DNA from: Paeniglutamicibacter cryotolerans
Lineage (GTDB): Bacteria > Actinomycetota > Actinomycetes > Actinomycetales > Micrococcaceae
DNA: 64,000 bases
Reading direction: 5' to 3'
NCBI RefSeq assembly: GCF_014190875.1
Contig: NZ_JACHVS010000002.1
Span: forward strand, 868,001-932,000
Position numbers and translations under genes: made by a program. The notes beneath the pieces were generated by a model. That model saw only the letters and a list, made by a program, of their open reading frames with translations, did not search any database and was not told the origin of the DNA. How positions within the stretch are numbered: position 1 is the stretch's first letter; every line of letters starts with the position of its first letter. Shown piece after piece: positions 8,926-17,885 of the stretch.

Positions 8926-10083
8926 GTGGATCGCATGCTCTTTGAGGAAGACCATGAGCTCTTCCGCGAGTTGGCCAGGGAATTCAACGTCCGGGAACTC
9001 TCCCCCCACTATGCCGGATGGGACGCCGTCCACCTGATGCCGCGGTCCATGTGGACCGCCGCCGGCGAGCAGGGGCTGCTCGGGCTGGCCATCCCCGAGG
9101 AATTCGGCGGCATGGGCATGGCCGACTACCGTTTCCGCGTGGTCTTGGACGAGGAATTCGCCCGCGCCGGACACCTGGGCACCGCCCTGGCCTTCCACCT
9201 GCACGATGATTTGGTCCTTCCCTACCTGCTGCGCTACGGATCGATGGATCTGAAGTCCCGCTGGCTGCCGGGCATGGCCACGGGCGAAACCATCACCTCG
9301 TGCGCGTTCACCGAACCCGGAGCCGGCTCGGACCTGCGTTCGGTCCGCACCAAGGCTGTCCGCGACGGCGGGGACTGGCTGATCAGCGGGCAGAAGACCT
9401 TCATCGGCAATGGGGTCTCCGGCGATGCTGCGCTCGTGCTGGCCCGCACCGACGGCGGCTCCGGCCGAGGCAACGCCGACTCCTACAGCCTCTTCATGGT
9501 CTCCAAGTCGGCCGGATACGTGGTGGGACGCCAGCTGGACAAGATGGGCGTGCGCGCCTCTGACACGGCGGAGCTCTTCTTCGATTCGGTGCGCGTCCCG
9601 GGCGCCGACATCGTGGGCGCGGTCGGTGCGGGCCTGGATTACGTCAAGGCGCTGCTGCCCCAGGCCCGCCTGGCCATCGCCGTGGCATCCGCGGCCGTCG
9701 CCCGCACCGTGTACGAACAGACCCTGGCCTATGCCAAGGACCGCAACGCCTTCGGTGAAACGCTGCTTGGCTTCCAGAACACCCGCTTCGAGCTGGCCGA
9801 CCTGAAGACCGAGGTCGCGGTCCTCGAATCCTACGTGGACCGTGCGGTGCTCGCCTTCAACGGCGGAACGCTCGACGAGATCGAGGCGGCTCAGGTAAAG
9901 CTCTGGGCATCCGAACGCGTGAAATCGATCGCGGACCGCGGGCTGCAGCTGCACGGCGGCTACGGCTACATCCTGGAATACCCGGTGGCCCAGGCCTTCC
10001 TTGCCGCCCGCCTGCTGACCATTTTCGGCGGGACCAGCGAGATCATGCGCGAAACCATCGGCCGCGATTTGGCCGGAAACTAG
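8926..10083 (+). CDS. acyl-CoA dehydrogenase, 385 aa
   Basis: A FAD-dependent acyl-CoA dehydrogenase catalysing alpha,beta-desaturation of an acyl-CoA. The N-terminal helical domain, the FAD/substrate motif CAFTEPGAGSDLRSV, the C-terminal helical domain and the family end motif IFGGTSEIMRETIGRDL are all present. In HGGYGYILEYPVAQ the glutamate stands where the general base lies in many family members. The GTG at 8926 gives the start MDRMLFEEDHELF, which matches the family; ATG at 8935 is the alternative and neither has a strong ribosome binding site. It lies 72 bases before def. The substrate chain cannot be inferred. Confidence 0.92.
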   Translation: MDRMLFEEDHELFRELAREFNVRELSPHYAGWDAVHLMPRSMWTAAGEQGLLGLAIPEEFGGMGMADYRFRVVLDEEFARAGHLGTALAFHLHDDLVLPYLLRYGSMDLKSRWLPGMATGETITSCAFTEPGAGSDLRSVRTKAVRDGGDWLISGQKTFIGNGVSGDAALVLARTDGGSGRGNADSYSLFMVSKSAGYVVGRQLDKMGVRASDTAELFFDSVRVPGADIVGAVGAGLDYVKALLPQARLAIAVASAAVARTVYEQTLAYAKDRNAFGETLLGFQNTRFELADLKTEVAVLESYVDRAVLAFNGGTLDEIEAAQVKLWASERVKSIADRGLQLHGGYGYILEYPVAQAFLAARLLTIFGGTSEIMRETIGRDLAGN

Positions 10084-10155
10084 TATCCTTCAAGAGCGCC
10101 CGGAAGCGGGCACCAGCGTGATGCGCCATGAAGGCGCAGGAATCAGGAACAACCC

Positions 10156-10728
10156 ATGAGCATCAAGCCAGTAGTCATCTACGGCGACGAGGCCCTGCAC
10201 GTGCGGGGCGCCGAAATCACCGAATTCGACGACGAACTGCGCGCGCTGATCGCCGACATGTTCGACACCATGGACGCGGCAAACGGCGTCGGCCTGGCCG
10301 CCCCGCAGATCGGGGTGCCGCTTCGCCTTTTCACCTTCGCGTTCGAGCACGACGACGAGGCGCCCAGCCGCGGGGTCGTGGTAAACCCCGTACTCACCCT
10401 GTCGAAGGTCTCCCAGGCGAATCCGGACCCGGAGGAGGACGAGGAGGGCTGCCTCTCGGCTCCCGGCCTGGCCTTCCCGCTCAAACGCGCGAGCTACGCA
10501 CGCGTCCAGGGCTTCGACGGCGACGGCAACCCGGTGGACTTCGAGGCGACCGACTGGTTTGCCCGGATCATGCAGCACGAGTACGACCACCTGGACGGAT
10601 TCCTCTACGTGGACAAGCTCAATGAGCGCTGGACAAAACGCTGGAAAAAGGCCAAGAAGACCGAGGGCTGGGGAGTGCCCGGGCTCTCCTGGACGCCGGG
10701 CGTGGACCCGGACCCCTTCGGGCACTAA
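10156..10728 (+). CDS. def: peptide deformylase, 190 aa
   Basis: Removes the formyl group from nascent N-terminal formyl-methionine. The three diagnostic motifs are intact: GVGLAAPQIG (44-53), EGCLS (97-101, metal-binding Cys) and HEYDH (141-145, two metal-binding His and the catalytic Glu). Its TAA stop is followed directly by the ATG of the next gene, so the two form a transcription unit. Confidence 0.97.
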   Translation: MSIKPVVIYGDEALHVRGAEITEFDDELRALIADMFDTMDAANGVGLAAPQIGVPLRLFTFAFEHDDEAPSRGVVVNPVLTLSKVSQANPDPEEDEEGCLSAPGLAFPLKRASYARVQGFDGDGNPVDFEATDWFARIMQHEYDHLDGFLYVDKLNERWTKRWKKAKKTEGWGVPGLSWTPGVDPDPFGH

Positions 10729-11592
10729 ATGGGCCTGCCCGTGATCGGCCAGCACGAAGCCGCCGCGCTGCTGGAATTGTGCGCTGTGGCTCAAGCCGAC
10801 CGGCGCGATTGCCTGCAGCTGCTCCTTTCGGCGCCGAGCCCGGGCGCCACGCATGCATTTGCGGTCCTCACCGGTCGTCTGGGCCGTTTCACCGACGATC
10901 CGGCGGCCCCGGATCCGGGCATTTTCGAGTCGGACTGGCTGTGCGCGCTGTTGCGCTTTGCCCCGGCCCTGGCCGGACACCACGCGTCTCTGGGCATCGA
11001 CCAGGCGATTACTGCCGGCACGCTGGCCGATGTGGGACTGCAGATCGCCGTGCACCGCCTCGCGCATGGGCAGTTCGGGCTGGAAACCTGGGCTTGACTA
11101 ACCCACCACTTGGACGGCTCGCTGCTGCGGATCGGGCGGCTTCAATTCCACCTGCGGCAGCAGGCAGCGCCCCGAGGACCGCTCACTACCGGGGACTGGT
11201 TCGTGGGAGTCCATATTCCCGGGGATGGGCCGCTGGATCCCACCGCGGTCGACAAGTCGCTCGACGCCGCCGCGAGCATCTTCGCGGACCGCTTTCCGGA
11301 CCGGCCCATCGTGGCCGCATCCTGCGATTCGTGGCTTCTGGATCCACATCTGGCAACGTCAATGCCGGCATCGAACATGTCCGGATTCGCCCGGCGCTTC
11401 GCACTCGAATCCCTGCGTCCCGAACCCACCGATGCCCTCTACTTCACCTTCCGCACCCGGGATTTCGCCCGGGTTCCCAGGCTACCTCGGGACACCTCGC
11501 TGCAGCGGGCCGTGCTGGACCGCATTGAAGCAGGCGGCATCTGGCAGGTCGGCTCCGGTTGGCTGCCCTGGCCGGCAGTGCCGTCCCCCTAG
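10729..11592 (+). pseudogene. acyltransferase-domain (GNAT-like) gene interrupted by one TGA
   Basis: Two open segments in the same frame, 122 codons ending at TGA 11095-11097 and the rest to 11592, together make about 287 codons. They resemble actinobacterial two-domain proteins with an N-terminal helical acyltransferase-associated domain and a GNAT-like C-terminal domain. The join reads GLETWA, stop, LTHHLDGSLLRIGRLQF, and the sequence after the stop remains conserved (GVHIPGDGPL, SWLLDPHL, LPRDTSLQRAVLDRI). Related proteins often have an aromatic residue at this point, so a single TGG to TGA change would explain it. The downstream ATG-led part has no ribosome binding site. Recent inactivation is most likely; sequencing error or readthrough is not excluded. 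Confidence 0.7.
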
Positions 11593-11833
11593 CGCCGGAG
11601 CAGATCTGGTTGACATCGGCACCTGGCCGGGTTCGCTCCACGCTCCCGTGCCACGCGGCCGGTTCAGACGTTGCTTCTGGCAACCGCTGACCTGGCCTCA
11701 GCCCGTTTCGGCTCGCTGGGTGGCCGCGGGGCCAAAGGCCCGGAAGCCACAGGAGCAACGCTGCAGCCCGAGCCCAGACTGAGGCCTGGGGCTCGACCAC
11801 TGCTGCCTCTATCCGGCTTCCACGCGCCGGGAA

Positions 11834-12328
11834 CTACTTCTCGATCGTGTGGACGAGGAAGAGCTCCCGATCCCCCGCACATCCACCGGCCGCCTTGCGT
11901 GCTTCGGCACTCAGCGGTGACGAACCTCCGCCAAGCCCGATCCTGTCACCGACGCTGAACGTCCGTCCCGCGATGTCAAGGCCGGGGACAGCTCCCCCGA
12001 GGATGGCCGTCTCCCGTGGGAACATGACTGCCACTGCCTCTCCCGCGTCATCGAGGACCTGGAAACAATTCCCCGCACTCAGTACCAGTTCTCCGTCCAA
12101 ACCAGCACTCATGGCCGGTCTTCCACTTGCCTCGTGGTTCATCAGGGCCAAGTAGCCGTCCGTCGAAACACTGCGGTTTATCTGGTTGATCGTCCGGGGT
12201 TGATCCGTCGATGAGACCGTCATGCAGCCGCATAGCCCCCAGGCCATCGTGGCCACGGCGGCCACCGCAGCACGTTTCGGCGGGCGTCGCCTCGGGAAGC
12301 GGGAGTCTGCGGATGAGTCGGTGCGCAT
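11834..12328 (-). CDS. putative lipoprotein, 164 aa
   Basis: A secreted lipoprotein candidate: an Arg-rich N-terminus (residues 9-19), a hydrophobic stretch and a lipobox LCGC with modified Cys at 35. The mature part is about 130 residues with two further Cys (in AGNCFQV and GGCAGD) that could form a disulfide. No domain is recognised. It has no obvious ribosome binding site, and lies alone between the split acyltransferase gene and the GAPDH gene. The 240 bases before it (11593-11833) carry no gene I can support. Confidence 0.6.
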   Translation of the reverse strand: MRTDSSADSRFPRRRPPKRAAVAAVATMAWGLCGCMTVSSTDQPRTINQINRSVSTDGYLALMNHEASGRPAMSAGLDGELVLSAGNCFQVLDDAGEAVAVMFPRETAILGGAVPGLDIAGRTFSVGDRIGLGGGSSPLSAEARKAAGGCAGDRELFLVHTIEK

Positions 12329-12428
12329 AGGCTCAGGCTACCCATCGACGTTGACCAGAGGCCGCTTCGACGCCGCTTCGTTAGCTGACCGTGTCCATCA
12401 GAGATGGAGCGGGACTCGTTAAGCGCCT

Positions 12429-12471
12429 CGGGCCGCGTTTGCCGTCCGCGATGGAGGGCAAACGCGGCCCG
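12429..12471 (-). terminator. hairpin downstream of the GAPDH gene
   Basis: A strong inverted repeat, CGGGCCGCGTTTGCC and its near-complement, spans 12429-12471 and ends 18 bases after the GAPDH stop. It has no clear T-run on the minus strand, so termination efficiency is uncertain. Confidence 0.55.
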
Positions 12472-12489
12472 AAGGCTCAAACAGGTGTC

Positions 12490-13953
12490 TTAGACCGAGG
12501 CTGCCTCGGCCGGTATGCCCATGGCCGGTACGGCCAGCGGGTTGGTGCCGGCCATCGTTTCGATGACGCGGACCACCTGGCAGGAGTAACCGAACTCGTT
12601 GTCATACCAGACGTAGACTACGGCGTTCTTGCCGGTCACGATCGTGGCCAGGCCATCGACGATGCCGGCGCGGCGCGAGCCGACAAAGTCGGAGGAGACG
12701 ACCTCGGGCGAATCGATGTAGTCGATCTGCTTGTGCAGCTCGGCACCCAGCGATGCGTCGCGCAGGTAGTTGTTCAGCTCGTCCTTGTCCGTGGCGTTTT
12801 CCAGGTTCAGGTTCAGGATCGCCATGGACACGTCGGGGGTGGGAACGCGGATGGCGTTGCCGGTGAGCTTGCCTTCGAGTTCCGGCAGTGCCTTGGCAAC
12901 GGCCTTGGCGGCACCGGTCTCCGTGATGACCATGTTCAGTGCCGCCGAACGGCCGCGGCGTTCGCCTTTGTGGAAGTTGTCGATGAGGTTCTGGTCGTTG
13001 GTGAACGAGTGAACCGTCTCGACGTGCCCGTGCACGACGCCGTAGCGGTCGTTCAGGGCCTTGAGCACCGGGGTGATGGCGTTGGTCGTGCAGGATGCGG
13101 CGGTGACGATCTTGTCCTCGGCGGTGATGTCGCCGTGGTTGATGCCGTGGACGATGTTCTTCAGGTTGCCCTTGCCCGGCGCGGTGAGCAGCACGCGGGC
13201 CACGCCCTTGGCTGCCAGATGCTGGGACAGCCCGGCCTCGTCGCGCCAGCGGCCGGTGTTGTCCACCACGATGGCGTTGTTGATGCCGAATGCGGTGTAG
13301 TCGACGGTGCTCGGGTCGTTCGAGTAGATGACCTGGATCAGCGTGCCGTTGGCGAGGATGGTGTTGTTTTCCTCATCGACGGTGATCGAACCGTCGAACG
13401 GGCCGTGGACGGAGTCGCGGCGCAGCAGCGAAGCGCGCTTGACGATGTCGTCGTCGGAGCCCTTGCGGACCACGATGGCGCGCAGGCGCAGGCCGTATCC
13501 GCCGCGTTCGATGAGGATGCGGGCCAGCAGGCGCCCGATGCGGCCAAAGCCGTAGAGCACAACGTCGGTCGGCTCGGCGTCGGTGGCACCGGCTTTGCCC
13601 ACCTTGTCGCCGATTTCGGCGGTCAGGAACGCGGTCAGGTCGGATTCGCCGGAATCGGCGAACTTCTTGGCCAGGCGGCCCAGGTCAACCGACATGGCTC
13701 CGACGTTCAGCGCGTCGATGGCCTGCAGCATGGGCATGGTGCGTTCGATGCTCAGCTCTGCGCCCTCGATGCGGCGGACCACGCGGTGCGCCTTGAGGAT
13801 GTTGATGGCCGACTGGTTGATCAGCTTACGGCCGTAGATTGAGCTCACCACGTTGTTGTTGCGGTAGAGGCGTCCGATCAGCGGGATCATGGCCTCTGCG
13901 AGCTCCTCGCGGCCGCTCCATTCTTCAAGGGCGGCGACAGACTGCTGGGTCAC
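12490..13953 (-). CDS. gap: glyceraldehyde-3-phosphate dehydrogenase, long form, 487 aa
   Basis: Oxidises glyceraldehyde-3-phosphate to 1,3-bisphosphoglycerate with NAD(P). The catalytic motif AASCTTNAITP places the active Cys at residue 288, the nucleotide motif GFGRIGRLLARIL precedes it, and WYDNEFGYSCQVVR is the usual C-terminal signature. The protein carries about 130 residues before the Rossmann motif, as in the ~480-residue actinobacterial form rather than the ~335-residue glycolytic enzyme. GTG 13953 is chosen as start because GGAAGGA lies six bases upstream; an ATG five codons earlier overlaps that box. Assignment to glycolysis or gluconeogenesis cannot be made from sequence. Confidence 0.93.
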   Translation of the reverse strand: MTQQSVAALEEWSGREELAEAMIPLIGRLYRNNNVVSSIYGRKLINQSAINILKAHRVVRRIEGAELSIERTMPMLQAIDALNVGAMSVDLGRLAKKFADSGESDLTAFLTAEIGDKVGKAGATDAEPTDVVLYGFGRIGRLLARILIERGGYGLRLRAIVVRKGSDDDIVKRASLLRRDSVHGPFDGSITVDEENNTILANGTLIQVIYSNDPSTVDYTAFGINNAIVVDNTGRWRDEAGLSQHLAAKGVARVLLTAPGKGNLKNIVHGINHGDITAEDKIVTAASCTTNAITPVLKALNDRYGVVHGHVETVHSFTNDQNLIDNFHKGERRGRSAALNMVITETGAAKAVAKALPELEGKLTGNAIRVPTPDVSMAILNLNLENATDKDELNNYLRDASLGAELHKQIDYIDSPEVVSSDFVGSRRAGIVDGLATIVTGKNAVVYVWYDNEFGYSCQVVRVIETMAGTNPLAVPAMGIPAEAASV

Positions 13954-14328
13954 TGGGAATCCTTCCAATTCAGCCGACGAGGATCCTCACGTCGGTTGGC
14001 ACCGTGAAAGCACCATTGCAGATACGGTTTCATGGGGTATCAGGATCGTTCCCCGCGGGCTTGGCCCGGCTTCCATTCTAATCCGAGTTGGGAACACGCG
14101 AGAGACCAAGTCGGTGAGGTCGCTCACAGCAATCTGCCGAAGCGTTGGCCGATGATGCAAGATGCAGGGATGTCCGCATCAGACAACCAATGAGTATTGT
14201 TTTTCATAGAACAATTCCTAAGACTTGTTTTAGGTCGCAACTTTTCGCCGGCATCGGTCGAATCGGGCGCGTACCAATTCCCTAGCCGCCATTCTCGGAA
14301 CGTAGCGGGCGGCAGAGATCCTGCCGAT
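13954..14328. other. upstream region of the GAPDH gene
   Basis: A 375-base gap between the GAPDH start and the end of a decayed hydrolase. It holds no supportable gene. The part from about 14190 to 14245 is markedly AT-rich and contains two small palindromes described separately. Confidence 0.5.
14196..14234. promoter_or_regulatory. pair of spaced palindromes in an AT-rich patch
   Basis: ATTGTT-N8-AACAAT (14196-14215) and CCTAA-N8-TTAGG (14217-14234) are two inverted repeats with equal 8-base spacers and centres 20 bases apart, about two helical turns. They could be operator sites. The regulated gene is unclear; the nearest intact candidate is the GAPDH gene, 240 bases away. Confidence 0.35.
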
Positions 14329-15227
14329 TCAGCCTCGGGTGGACCGGGCGCCGGCGTGGGGTTCATGGGTCCATGGATTAATCTCGTCCCGCAGCCAGGT
14401 CAACGTGCCGGGCCTGAACGCGTCGAGAAACCGGTCGCCGAACAGCGCAAAGTGTCCCAGTTCCTGCATACCAAGGTTCCTTGGGACGATCCTGACAAGT
14501 GTCCGTTCGCCGTTAGGGTGGTAGGCCAGGGCCCGGTGCATGGCACCACCGCTGGCGAATGGGTCATTGGTGGGGCGCTACCTCCAGGATCCGCGCCGTG
14601 AGTACAGTTTGGTGCGCCCGCATGCTTTCCCGCTCCTTACTCGAGGCGACTGCCATGAAGTCGCGCCGGCTGCGCGCCCAGTCCAGTGCCACGCCGCGCG
14701 GCAGGCCCTCAAGCCTGAACCGCTTGACCGGAAAATAGCCGTTCGTTGCCGTTACGATCGGAATCATCAGATGCTGGCGCGGCCAAGAGGCCCTGCGTGA
14801 ACCCGGCGCGTAGTCGTGCCAATATGTGCGCTGGGAACCAACGGTCAGGATCCGGTGCACGCGTCTTGATGCGACCCTCAGATACTCGACGAATCCGCCG
14901 AAGCCATGTCCGACATAGTGCAGCGGAAGACCTAGACGGTTCAGGTGTGCCCCTTCCAGCATCTCCTCGATGTCGCAAAGCCCCCATTCGTACCAGCGGG
15001 CGTTGAAACCCGTAAGCATTGCCGGCGAGGAACCGCCGATACCGCGGTAGTCGAAAGTGATGACGGCACATCCCCGATTGGGCGGATAGCCGGCAGAGCA
15101 CCTGTAGTAGCGTGCAGATACGCCAGTGGCACAACAACCACTGCGGCCTGGGGTTCACCTGCACCCAGAAGCCATCGGTGACCGGAACTTCGTTGCCGTC
15201 ACCACAGGTCAAATCCTGGTTTTCCAT
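14329..15227 (-). pseudogene. alpha/beta hydrolase relic with several frameshifts
   Basis: Three minus-strand frames together reconstruct one alpha/beta hydrolase (serine aminopeptidase-like). The order is a start at 15227 (GDGNEVPVTDGF), then VVVVPLAYLHATTGA in a second frame, then VITFDYRGIGGSSPAM and the main body in a third, then a shift near 14560 into LAYHPNGERTLVRIVP and GHFALFGDRFLDAF, ending at 14329. The nucleophile elbow reads GHGFGG where active members have GHSFGG, so the catalytic serine is also lost. The gene is clearly inactive. No mobile element borders it. Confidence 0.75.
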
Positions 15228-15442
15228 TTCACGGCTGTCTGCCACATACCCATCGATGTATATGCCGGGCCCTACGTTACGAGGGAAGTCCGAGTCTCGG
15301 ACCTGCGTCGCGGATCGAACAGGAGCGCGGAACATCGTGCTTTCGGCGGGTAGTGGCTGGGGCAACACGACACTTCCAGCAAAACATCAGGAAGCGTCCC
15401 TAAGGTCGTAGGGGTAAGCAAGATCATCGAAAGGAAACCTTC

Positions 15443-15628
15443 ATGGGACTCGGAGACAAGATCAGCAACAAGATCCAAGAAGCAAGCGGAAAGGTCAAGG
15501 AGGGCGTAGGCAAAGCCACCGACAACCCGGACCTGACGGCCGAAGGACACAAGGACCAAGCCGCCGCGAAGACCAAGCAGGCAGGCGAAAAAGTGAAGGA
15601 CGCCGCAAAGGACGTCTTCGACAAATAG
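15443..15628 (+). CDS. CsbD-family stress protein, 61 aa
   Basis: A very hydrophilic Lys/Ala/Glu-rich helical protein of the CsbD family, small proteins often induced by general stress; their molecular role is not known. The family pattern GLGDKISNKIQEASGKVKEG at the start and repeated GKV/AEG motifs are seen. AAGGA lies nine bases before the ATG. It is a single gene closed by its own terminator. Confidence 0.88.
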   Translation: MGLGDKISNKIQEASGKVKEGVGKATDNPDLTAEGHKDQAAAKTKQAGEKVKDAAKDVFDK

Positions 15629-15644
15629 CCGGTCATGCGCATCA

Positions 15645-15690
15645 CGAACCCCACCCGAGGAGACATCCGGGTGGGGTTCGTTTGTTTCTT
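15645..15690 (+). terminator. intrinsic terminator after the CsbD gene
   Basis: Arms CGAACCCCACCCG and CGGGTGGGGTTCG flank a short loop and are followed by TTTGTTTCTT. Confidence 0.92.
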
Positions 15691-16589
15691 CCGAAAATGT
15701 TCATTCAACATGATTCCACTCGCACCGGCCAGCGCATGCAGCCTTGCCCGTGGACACCTCGGAATCAACACCGTTGTCCGCCATTCGAGTCAATGACGTG
15801 CCGGCGCTGCGCGGGCAGGCCCTCGCCAGCTACCGTCCGGACCGGTCCAGCTGCTCTCATGCGAGAAGTACTCCCACATTCACATGCAGAAGCCTCCGGG
15901 ACTCGTGGCAGATTTCTTGCGCTCCCGAAGGCGAATACCGGCTCGAGAGCGATAGTTTGAATGCGCAGGGATCTGCCGCTGGCCCATGGACCAAGTCATC
16001 ACGGGTCGAACAGAACGCCAGACTGGTGGTACCAGTGCTCATTCCTCCAGGTCCGCGCGATAAACAGCCAATATGCTGGTTGACGTGACCGGGAAAGCCT
16101 TCACTGGTCTCGAACTGGACCAATCTCGAGAGGTGCGCCTTCCAAGCACCAGAGGCATCCATGGGCTTTCGTCCTTACCGATCCGCTCCTTCAACATCCA
16201 ACGACGTGTTCGGGAGCTGCCGGAACGGAACAAAAACCAAGCGCAGCGCTGCTTCCTTCAGGAGCCGCAGCATCCGATCAAGCATCGGAACAAGAGGCAT
16301 TGCTCCCTGAGATGGGTTCTCCGCCAGCCACTTTGCTCCCCACAGTGCCACCGAGCAGGGTGGACATGCCGTTCGTCCTAGGGGTCGGTCAGCGGCGGCG
16401 CACTCCATCACGGTTGGGCCATGATGGCAAGATCCATGTCCCTGCTGTGAAACAGCTCTTCAAATGACGGGAATCGGGAGCCAAGAGGGCCGGAAATCCA
16501 CAGGACCCGACCCGCTTGGATTAACGGACACCAGAGACTGAAAGTTGGAAACCCCTACATCCCCGTAAACACGAGGAAAGTAAGGGGTG
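15691..16589. other. 900-base region with no recognisable gene
   Basis: Open frames of 60-115 codons exist on both strands (for example 15744-16088 on plus and 15857-16162 on minus), but none has a convincing ribosome binding site or family signature. The lower coding quality suggests degraded sequence. The last 150 bases are the downstream flank of the RNase P RNA gene. Confidence 0.45.
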
Positions 16590-16970
16590 AAAGTGGACGG
16601 GATGACCTATACGCCGGGTTTTGTGCCGACAGCGGTTACCCGTTTGCCGGTGACGATCATCCATCTAGGAGCACCGTTGCCGATGCCCTCGAGCGGTCCA
16701 CCCGGCTGCATGGGGCGAACAGCCCTCATAAAGCAGCCTGTATGACCTTGCTCCGGGTGGGGTTTACCTAGCCACCCCAGTCACCTGGGGCGCTGGTGGT
16801 CTCTTACACCACCGTTTCACCCTTACCCGCACGAATGCGGGCGGTCTATTTTCTGTGGCACTGTCCTGCGGGTTACCCCGAGTGGGCGTTACCCACCACC
16901 CTGTCCTGTGGAGCCCGGACGTTCCTCGGGCCGCAAAGCGACACGCGATCGTCCGGTCATCCCGTCCGCA
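16590..16970 (-). ncRNA. rnpB: RNase P RNA
   Basis: The catalytic RNA of RNase P, which trims tRNA 5' leaders. On the minus strand the 5' part carries the conserved core GAGGAACGTCCGGGC followed by the CTCCACAGG block, then ACAGAAA in the middle and GGTAAACCCC further on. The ends pair as helix P1: the 12-base arm at 16955-16966 is the exact complement of 16596-16607. The length, about 370-380 nt, fits bacterial type A RNA. The exact ends are approximate. Confidence 0.94.
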
Positions 16971-17030
16971 GACCAGTCTACCGGTGTGCCGGAGGGACCT
17001 CGAACCACCTGCGCCGTTAGGATCAAGTAC

Positions 17031-17813
17031 GTGCTCATCCTGCTTCCCCCTTCCGAAGGTAAACAGCCCGCCGCATCCGGGGCCCCCTTCGACGCCGCTT
17101 CCCTGTCCTTCCCCGAACTGACCCCCGAACGGGACATCGTGCTACACGCGCTGGCCCGGGCGTCCTCGGCCGAAGACGCCCACCAGGTGCTGGGAGTAGG
17201 GGCATCGCTGGCGGCCGAGGTGGCCCGCAACCTGACCCTGCGCGACGCGCCAGCATCCCCTGCCCACGCCGTCTACACCGGGGTTCTCTACGAGGCCCTT
17301 GGCTACCGGAGCATGACGCCCACACAGGCCGGCCACGCGAATGAATCCATCGTGGTGATTTCGGCATTATGGGGCGCCGTCGGATTCTCCGACCGGATTC
17401 CGGCCTACCGGCTCTCGATGTCAGTCAACCTGCCAGGCGTGGGAAAGCTCGCCACGTGGTGGAAGCCGCGACTCAATGCCGTGCTGTCCGAACGGGCCGG
17501 CGACGGGCTGGTGGTGGACTGCCGCTCGAGCACCTATGCCGCAGCCTGGGTCCCGCATCCGGAAAACACCGTATCGGTGTCGGTTTTCCAGCTGCGTGGC
17601 GGGGTGCGCAAGGTCGTTTCGCATTTTGCCAAGCACACCCGAGGCGAGTTCGCCCGGCATCTGTTGACCCGCCGGAACCATGCGCCGGAAAGCCCTGCAG
17701 CGCTTCTGGCCGCGGCACGGCAGAAATGGGACGCCGAGTTGATCCCCGGCACCACCCGCAAGGCGCACCAGCTGAACATCATCCTGCCCGAGGACCACTC
17801 CTTCGCCGGTTAG
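17031..17813 (+). CDS. yaaA: YaaA-family peroxide stress protein, 260 aa
   Basis: A member of the YaaA/DUF328 family, linked in E. coli to limiting free iron during peroxide stress and reported there to bind DNA. The family start LILLPPSEGK is at residues 2-11, and the conserved YTGVLYEALGY, YRLSMSVNLPGVG and SVFQL-type blocks and the HFAKHTRGEFAR segment follow. Translation is placed at GTG 17031, with AGGA eight bases upstream. The frame is open further upstream, but that part overlaps the RNase P RNA gene on the other strand. Confidence 0.88.
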   Translation: MLILLPPSEGKQPAASGAPFDAASLSFPELTPERDIVLHALARASSAEDAHQVLGVGASLAAEVARNLTLRDAPASPAHAVYTGVLYEALGYRSMTPTQAGHANESIVVISALWGAVGFSDRIPAYRLSMSVNLPGVGKLATWWKPRLNAVLSERAGDGLVVDCRSSTYAAAWVPHPENTVSVSVFQLRGGVRKVVSHFAKHTRGEFARHLLTRRNHAPESPAALLAAARQKWDAELIPGTTRKAHQLNIILPEDHSFAG

Positions 17814-17885
17814 GCATCACCGGCACCCCCGCACAATGGCTCTACGGCGAGTCGTTGGACGGACGACGGGAATCCCGCATCCGGC

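Noticed and set aside
11095..11097. The TGA as a selenocysteine codon
   Set aside because: No SECIS-like hairpin is evident after it and the family has no redox Sec at this position; a Trp to stop mutation is simpler.
12391..13842. A 483-codon plus-strand frame
   Set aside because: It is antisense to the clearly conserved GAPDH gene and its protein is Val/Gly/Asp-biased, as expected of a shadow frame.
15744..16088. A 114-codon plus-strand gene
   Set aside because: No ribosome binding site, mixed composition and no family signature; competing frames on the minus strand are equally long.
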